Positions 14,185 to 18,528 of a DNA stretch of 18,528 bases are shown here, one piece after another; position 1 is the stretch's first letter; every line of letters begins with the position of its first letter. The DNA comes from CAKZSU01 sp044223895 (GTDB taxonomy: Bacteria; Patescibacteriota; Microgenomatia; UBA10105; UBA927). Both the position numbers and the translations under genes were made by a program. The stretch lies in assembly GCA_044223895.1 (NCBI GenBank), contig JBGALL010000031.1, positions 1 through 18,528 on the forward strand. The letters run 5' to 3'. The notes under the pieces were generated by a model that saw only the letters and a program-made list of their open reading frames with translations, was not told where the DNA came from and did not search any database.

Positions 14185-14190
14185 ATATAC

Positions 14191-14218
14191 AGTATACTCC
14201 CTTTTCAGGGAGTGATAA
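14191..14218 (-). promoter_or_regulatory. Candidate ftsA promoter, apparently leaderless
   Basis: On the minus strand: TTATCA (14213-14218; four of six -35 positions), a 16-bp spacer, TATACT (14191-14196; five of six -10 positions), then 6 nt to the ftsA ATG at 14184. The spacer is occupied by a 7-bp inverted repeat, so a repressor or an RNA hairpin could act here. Confidence 0.45.
14196..14213 (-). repeat. Inverted repeat with GAAA loop spanning the ftsQ stop codon
   Basis: On the minus strand ACTCCCT, loop GAAA, AGGGAGT: a perfect 7-bp stem with a GNRA-type tetraloop. The ftsQ stop TGA lies at the top of the stem. It lacks a U-tract (TATACT follows), so it is not a standard terminator. It coincides with the spacer of the proposed ftsA promoter, so it may act as a DNA operator or as an RNA element between ftsQ and ftsA. 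Confidence 0.55.
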
Positions 14219-14891
14219 TAGGTTTCGAAAACCTGAGGTCAATCGTATGTGGAACCGATCCCTTCATTCTAAAGCCCTTGAGCAATGCCTGTAAAGTATC
14301 TGCTTGTTCTGTTCCATCAGCCTCTGCCAATAGTAAAACATGCAAATCTTTGCCCATCACTTCAAGAGTACTATCGTTACTCAAAGTGATGTGTTCAACC
14401 TGCTCATCATGACTGAGTTTTTTTAGAAATGCAAGGCTAGTTTTTACCCCCCTTCCCTCAGCTTTTTTCCCTGGTGTCATTGCATCTATTGGCAATTCTA
14501 ATTTCGGTAATACACTTGCTTCTTTTGCAGAGAACAATATTCCTTCACTATCAATCGCTAATATCGTATCTCCTTCCGATACAAAGGCAACAGGTTCTCT
14601 GAGGGTAAGAATAATGTTTAAGGTATGAGGAAAATCTTTAGTAAACTGAGCATCTTTCACTCTAGGATATTCTTTTAGCAATACATTCCGTAATTTGTCA
14701 GCCGGGAAAAAAATTAGATTAGAAGGAAGTTGGGTTGAATCGAGGGAAACAGATATATTTTCTGGTTCAACATGAATAGTGGTAATCTTAAAAAAAGATA
14801 TTCCTAGGAAAAACATAATAGTCAAAACTATCCCACCTACGACTACGCGGAGGAGATTTTTGAAGGCATGATTACGCCACAGTAATTTCAT
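14205..14891 (-). CDS. ftsQ: Division protein FtsQ/DivIB-like (POTRA domain)
   Basis: A 228-residue single-pass membrane protein of the divisome that links early (FtsA/FtsZ) and late (FtsW/FtsI) factors. It has a short basic cytoplasmic N terminus (MKLLWRNHAFKNLLR), one membrane helix (about 15-34) and a POTRA-type region (about 36-100) with ITTIHVEPEN and YPRVKDAQFTKDFPHTLNI...REPVAFV, the usual FtsQ pattern of a strand, helix and R-E-P. The C-terminal beta domain ends in IDLRFSKPII, typical of the family's last strand. Sequence similarity in this family is low, so the call also rests on position: the ATG overlaps the murG stop by 4 nt (ATGA) and ftsA follows. No Shine-Dalgarno sequence, so translation is probably coupled to murG. 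The stop codon lies in an inverted repeat. Confidence 0.88.
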   Translation of the reverse strand: MKLLWRNHAFKNLLRVVVGGIVLTIMFFLGISFFKITTIHVEPENISVSLDSTQLPSNLIFFPADKLRNVLLKEYPRVKDAQFTKDFPHTLNIILTLREPVAFVSEGDTILAIDSEGILFSAKEASVLPKLELPIDAMTPGKKAEGRGVKTSLAFLKKLSHDEQVEHITLSNDSTLEVMGKDLHVLLLAEADGTEQADTLQALLKGFRMKGSVPHTIDLRFSKPIITP

Positions 14892-15949
14892 AGTAACGAT
14901 ATAATCTGTTCGACCAAGAGTTGTGTACCGTTGGTTGGAACTTCAGGAAATGAAGCCGGGGGGTCAGAAGTCATAGTCTTTACAGCTGTTACTAGCTGAT
15001 CACTAGAAATTTGTTGTTGAGAGACGATAGTACTCGGAGCATACGTAGTCAGCCAATGTGCATTCTCAACCTGTTCAGAATTTCCTAACGATAAGGGAAC
15101 CAGGACCGAAGGTATTTTGGTTATCGCTAATTCATAGACCGTATTTGCTCCAGAACGACTGATCACACAGTCAGCATGGTGTATCAACCACGAGGCGTCA
15201 CTCGGAGGGATATAGGGTGTGACATAGTAAGAATTTCTCTGATCTTCAGGTAAATTATTTTTCAATTTTTCAGCTTTAGTAAAGGATAGATTTCCCGTCT
15301 GATGAACTATCATAAAAGACTTCGACCATTCTTCTATACGTGGGAAACACATTTCATTGAGAGGAACAGCACCCGTTGTCCCTCCAGTTATATACAATAA
15401 CTTTTTCCCCGTTAGCACCGGAAACGATAGTGTTGCAGGTGGAGTAATTATCTCTTCCCTGATCGGAAATCCTGTATATTTCCAACGATCCGATTTCATA
15501 TCTTCATAACTCACACAACAGATACGAGCTATCCGCGCGAGGAATTTATTGGCTTTTCCGATAGTATGGGTTTGCTCATGAATGACTATGGGTATTCGTA
15601 CCAGAAAACCAACGATACTGACATATAAACCGACATACCCACCAAAACTAACAATTGCCGAGGGTTTCTCCTTCAATAAAGTTTTTCCTGTTATTAACAA
15701 GGATTGGATGATAGATATTAAACGCCCAAAGGAAAATCCAAACCGCTCCAAAGGCAGTAAAAACACACTATCCGATACCGGCCTCATTACCTCTTCTTCT
15801 GCAGATTTGGTTTGAAACTCTTTTGAAGTAAATGACATCTGTCTTCCAATAAATAGGATTCGTATCTCAGGATGATGTTTATGTAGATACGAAGCTACTG
15901 CAAACGCAGGAGAAAGATGTCCACCAGTAATACAGATAGTTTTTTTCAT
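14888..15949 (-). CDS. murG: UDP-GlcNAc:lipid I N-acetylglucosaminyltransferase MurG
   Basis: A 353-residue GT28 enzyme on the inner membrane face that adds GlcNAc to lipid I to make lipid II. N-terminal acceptor domain: ITGGHLSPAFAVA (7-19) corresponds to the family loop GGTGGHxxPA, but its first two Gly residues are replaced (C-I-T-G-G-H). SFGGYVG (101-107) and IHEQ (123-126) follow. C-terminal donor domain: ITGGTTGA (187-194) stands for GGSQGA, and SRSGANTVYELA (264-275) with Glu273 binds UDP-GlcNAc. These changes are moderate and the fold looks intact. The ATG overlaps the ftsW stop by 4 nt and the stop overlaps ftsQ by 4 nt, a tightly coupled trio. murC, which usually follows murG, is absent here. 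Confidence 0.94.
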   Translation of the reverse strand: MKKTICITGGHLSPAFAVASYLHKHHPEIRILFIGRQMSFTSKEFQTKSAEEEVMRPVSDSVFLLPLERFGFSFGRLISIIQSLLITGKTLLKEKPSAIVSFGGYVGLYVSIVGFLVRIPIVIHEQTHTIGKANKFLARIARICCVSYEDMKSDRWKYTGFPIREEIITPPATLSFPVLTGKKLLYITGGTTGAVPLNEMCFPRIEEWSKSFMIVHQTGNLSFTKAEKLKNNLPEDQRNSYYVTPYIPPSDASWLIHHADCVISRSGANTVYELAITKIPSVLVPLSLGNSEQVENAHWLTTYAPSTIVSQQQISSDQLVTAVKTMTSDPPASFPEVPTNGTQLLVEQIISLL

Positions 15950-17085
15950 CGAGTTTGGTGCCTACTAATATTTAATAGTATACCGAATGCCGAGAAGAGA
16001 ATAACTAAACTCGATCCTCCATAAGAAACTAACGGTAAGGGAACACCAGTTAAAGGTAACAAAGAAACAGTAGCCCCAATATTTATTGCCGATTGAAACC
16101 CAAACCAAACAATAATACCTACGGCAACTAACCGAGAAAATGGATCTGGAGCTCTCCTGGCAATACGAAATGAGCGCCAGACAATGAAAAAATAGAGAGA
16201 GATAACTGCAAAAGATCCAACAAAGCCTAACTCTTCGGCAACCACAGCAAAAATGGCGTCAGTATTTGCTTCGGGTAGATATTCATATTTCTGTCGAGAC
16301 TTTCCTAAGCCTACTCCGGTAAATCCACCAGATCCAATTCCCAGTAATGCTTGTCTAATTTGATACGAGGATCCATAGGGATCATGTTCCGGATCCAAAA
16401 AGGTGGTTAAGCGTTGTAACCTATACGGAGCAGCCACCGCTAAAACGACAAAACAGATCAATGCGAGAGGAAACAATTTCATCAGATGTTTCATCGATGC
16501 TCCTGAAACCAAATACATACTCATAGATATAACTAAAAGGATAATACTCGTGCCCATATCAGGCTCAAGGAGCACAAGACCAACAGTGGCTCCTAAGAAA
16601 AGCAAAAAGGCAGTGAACCGTTCAGTTTCCCGTTTAGAAAACCAGGCAGCTAAATATAGTACGATCGCTAATTTAGCAAACTCCGAAGGTTGCAAACTGG
16701 TAAATCCAAGATTAATCCAACGACTAGCACCTAAGACTCGAATACCTATAACCGGAAAGAACACGGCAATTAACAACCCTAAGGTACACACCAGTATTGG
16801 GACAGAGGCACTGTACCAGAACTTATAATCCATTCTCGAAGTCATAAATAACGCAGCTACCCCGACAACAAACCACATAAACTGATCACGAATAAAATGA
16901 AATGAATTTCCAAAATCTCTCAAAGAGATAGCTACGGAAGTGTTATAAACCATTATCAAACCAAAAATTGATAAAGCAAACAGTCCAAAAAGTAAGGCCC
17001 GGTCAACCGGACGATCATGGACAATTCGGGTGTGACGGAAAAAATGCTTTACAAAGGAAACAACTAACTGAAACAGATCTTTCAT
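15946..17085 (-). CDS. ftsW: Septal SEDS peptidoglycan glycosyltransferase FtsW
   Basis: A 379-residue SEDS polytopic membrane protein that polymerises lipid II at the division septum with a class B PBP. A cytoplasmic N-terminal arm of about 28 residues precedes roughly ten membrane helices. Signatures: VLGASRWINLGFTSLQPSE (117-135), LEPDMGTS (173-180), DPYGSSYQ (235-242), LPEANTDAIFA with the likely catalytic Asp276, and LPLVSYGGSS. It is called FtsW by its place between mraY and murG and the longer N terminus; rodA is elsewhere in the window. It lies 4 bp after mraY and overlaps murG by 4 nt. No Shine-Dalgarno sequence. murD, often found between mraY and ftsW, is missing. Confidence 0.94.
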   Translation of the reverse strand: MKDLFQLVVSFVKHFFRHTRIVHDRPVDRALLFGLFALSIFGLIMVYNTSVAISLRDFGNSFHFIRDQFMWFVVGVAALFMTSRMDYKFWYSASVPILVCTLGLLIAVFFPVIGIRVLGASRWINLGFTSLQPSEFAKLAIVLYLAAWFSKRETERFTAFLLFLGATVGLVLLEPDMGTSIILLVISMSMYLVSGASMKHLMKLFPLALICFVVLAVAAPYRLQRLTTFLDPEHDPYGSSYQIRQALLGIGSGGFTGVGLGKSRQKYEYLPEANTDAIFAVVAEELGFVGSFAVISLYFFIVWRSFRIARRAPDPFSRLVAVGIIVWFGFQSAINIGATVSLLPLTGVPLPLVSYGGSSLVILFSAFGILLNISRHQTR

Positions 17086-17089
17086 GCGG

Positions 17090-18139
17090 TTAATATGACG
17101 TATTTTTTGTTAGAAGGGCCAACCAGAGACCAAATACTGCCAACACAATAGCTATCACCCAGAATCTCATAACAATTTTTGTTTCTGGCCAGCCATGATG
17201 TTGTAACCATAAGTGTAACGGGGCCGCTGCTATTAATTTTTTTCCAAGAAATTTTTTACTCAACAACTGCAATAAGGACGAGGCAACCTCAACAACGAAT
17301 ACGCCTCCAACGATTACCAACACCGGTGTTTTACCTAATAAAATACCAACGACAGCAAAGGTTGCTCCAAATGATAGCGCCCCCGTGTCACCTAAGAAGA
17401 TACGTGCAGGATAGACGTTAAAGTAAAGGAAGGCCAACAATGACCCTATCCAGAGGGCAATAAATACTGATAATGGCGTATCTAATATTGAACCGGAAAT
17501 AGTCCAAAAAGCTACCAACGCAATCATCAACATTCCTGACGCCAAACCGTCTAATCCATCAGTAATATTGAAAGCATTTGCAAAAGAGATAATTATAAAT
17601 ATAGAAAAGGGAAAGAAAAACCAACCTAAATCTAAGACACCAAAGAAGGGTACATGAAAAATAGTTATCCCTAAATCAAAGGCTAACCAATAACTAATTA
17701 TACTTGCTAAAACAATTTCTAGAATTAATTTATGTCGCAATCTCAACCCGAAAAATTTTTCTTGTTTCCAGGCAAAAGTTTTCTTGGCATCATCTAATAA
17801 TCCTAGAAATCCAAACGAAAGAAAGGTAAATAAGAGAATTTTTACTTCAGTAACTAATGAATAGACCGAGGTCACTGGGATCCAAAAATACCCCATTAAT
17901 TTCAAAATTATTGGCAACATGATTGTGGTAAAAGCGACAATCAATATGCCTCCACCTACTGGAGTTCCGGCCTTCCCAGCATGAAACTTATCAAAAATAG
18001 GAGTACGTTTATGAAACGCATCAAAGGTTTTTTGATTTTGTCTCCTAAACTTCCAGCGATACAGAAGTTTAATAAATGGAACATATAGCCCACTAGTAAC
18101 TATATACGCACACAATAAAACTCCGAGTAGAAATCCCAT
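17090..18139 (-). CDS. mraY: Phospho-MurNAc-pentapeptide translocase MraY
   Basis: A 349-residue membrane enzyme that joins phospho-MurNAc-pentapeptide to undecaprenyl phosphate, making lipid I. About ten membrane helices are visible. Catalytic signatures: KAGTPVGGG (56-64), the Mg-binding DD pair Asp116-Asp117 in LLDDAKK, NAFNITDGLDGLASG (188-202) and FLGDTGALSFG with Asp251. The late cytoplasmic motif that reads APLHHHFE-x-x-GW-x-E in most MraY proteins is APLHLWLQHHGWPE here (306-319), so the HHH triad is H-L-W. The following KIVMRFW is standard. The gene begins 9 bp after the dgkA-like gene, with AGAGA as a weak ribosome-binding site, and is followed by ftsW after 4 bp. The family is certain; the altered motif is discussed as a finding. 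Confidence 0.94.
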   Translation of the reverse strand: MGFLLGVLLCAYIVTSGLYVPFIKLLYRWKFRRQNQKTFDAFHKRTPIFDKFHAGKAGTPVGGGILIVAFTTIMLPIILKLMGYFWIPVTSVYSLVTEVKILLFTFLSFGFLGLLDDAKKTFAWKQEKFFGLRLRHKLILEIVLASIISYWLAFDLGITIFHVPFFGVLDLGWFFFPFSIFIIISFANAFNITDGLDGLASGMLMIALVAFWTISGSILDTPLSVFIALWIGSLLAFLYFNVYPARIFLGDTGALSFGATFAVVGILLGKTPVLVIVGGVFVVEVASSLLQLLSKKFLGKKLIAAAPLHLWLQHHGWPETKIVMRFWVIAIVLAVFGLWLALLTKNTSY

Positions 18140-18148
18140 ATAAATCTC

Positions 18149-18523
18149 TTAGACTGAAATACTATGTATCAAATACGGGCCAAAAACAAACAGTGCCACA
18201 ATAACCGAACCAATGGCTATAAATAGCATAAGACCAGCCCCAACATCTTTCGCAATTTTAGCTTCCTTTCTCCATTCTTGAGTTATCAAATCGGTCATGG
18301 CTTCTATTGCTGTATTAATTAGTTCACCGGTGATTCCGAGAATAATAGTAAAGATAATAATTGCCCAATCAGTTCTATCTATCTGCAATAGAAAACTAAG
18401 AACCAAAGCACACACCGAAAGCAAAAAGTGAATTCGGAAATTAGGTTGTGAGGTAAATGCCCACCACAATCCTTCGAAAGCATGTTGAAAAGAAATTGTG
18501 TGCTGATGAATTAGTTTTCTCAT
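18149..18523 (-). CDS. dgkA: Diacylglycerol/undecaprenol kinase, DgkA family
   Basis: A 124-residue small integral membrane kinase with three hydrophobic segments (about 32-48, 52-70, 96-118) and an N-terminal amphipathic part containing FEGLWWAF. The signature GELINTAIEAMTDL (66-79) with Glu67, Asn70, Glu74 and Asp78, followed by EAKIAKDVGAG (87-97), is typical of the prokaryotic DgkA fold. Gram-positive-type members mainly phosphorylate undecaprenol, regenerating the carrier that MraY uses. Its place directly before mraY (9 bp) favours that role over diacylglycerol recycling, though this is inference. The ATG at 18523 lies 5 bp from the window edge, so its promoter is not visible. The product looks complete. 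Confidence 0.88.
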   Translation of the reverse strand: MRKLIHQHTISFQHAFEGLWWAFTSQPNFRIHFLLSVCALVLSFLLQIDRTDWAIIIFTIILGITGELINTAIEAMTDLITQEWRKEAKIAKDVGAGLMLFIAIGSVIVALFVFGPYLIHSISV

Positions 18524-18528
18524 ATCTA

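Noticed and set aside
1..18528. CRISPR arrays, insertion sequences, rRNA genes and parS sites
   Set aside because: No regularly spaced repeats, transposase-like frames, rRNA segments or ParB-site palindromes were noticed on reading both strands; a computed search could still find diverged sites.

Overview
The window is AT-rich chromosomal DNA from a bacterium that uses the standard code: murG, ftsW and ftsQ all end in TGA, so TGA is not reassigned. Several traits together suggest a member of the Candidate Phyla Radiation (Patescibacteria), probably Microgenomates-like. These are the eukaryote-like (type 2) IleRS, the diverged MurG and MraY signatures, a TRM11-like methyltransferase between rplU and rpmA, few Shine-Dalgarno sites, and very compact gene spacing. 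This placement is inference; no rRNA or marker comparison was possible.

Layout. Bases 1-3172 read mainly rightward: the 3' end of an unrecognised gene, a secreted LCAT/lipase-like hydrolase, and signal peptidase I, with a tRNA-Val(GAC) gene on the minus strand between the last two. Bases 3180-10000 form one leftward block, in transcription order T-box leader, ileS, rodA, rplU, TRM11-like methyltransferase, rpmA and parB. Bases 10071-11552 run rightward: a diverged Na+/Ca2+-exchanger-like membrane protein and the decayed remnant of an acyltransferase-3 gene. Bases 11584-18523 form a leftward division and cell-wall (dcw-type) cluster, in transcription order dgkA-like, mraY, ftsW, murG, ftsQ, ftsA and ftsZ.

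Function. The dcw block supplies lipid I and lipid II synthesis (MraY, MurG), probable undecaprenol or diacylglycerol phosphorylation (DgkA family), the septal SEDS glycosyltransferase (FtsW) and the FtsQ/FtsA/FtsZ divisome core. RodA in the other block is the elongation counterpart of FtsW. The Mur ligases and the transpeptidase partners are not in this window.

The most notable points are as follows. (1) A complete T-box riboswitch precedes ileS. It appears to have an ultrashort stem I with an AUC specifier in a hairpin loop, and its terminator both hides the ribosome-binding site and runs its U-tract straight into the AUG. (2) ftsZ is split by a one-base frameshift, and the lost tail, ending in DIPAFLRQRG, is intact in the next frame. 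(3) Promoter -10 boxes lie 6-10 nt before the ATG of rplU, ftsA and the exchanger gene, which suggests leaderless mRNAs. (4) Expected active-site signatures are altered in IleRS (editing domain) and MraY (HHH motif). (5) The 11.2-11.55 kb gap holds the two ends of an acyltransferase-3 gene with its middle missing.
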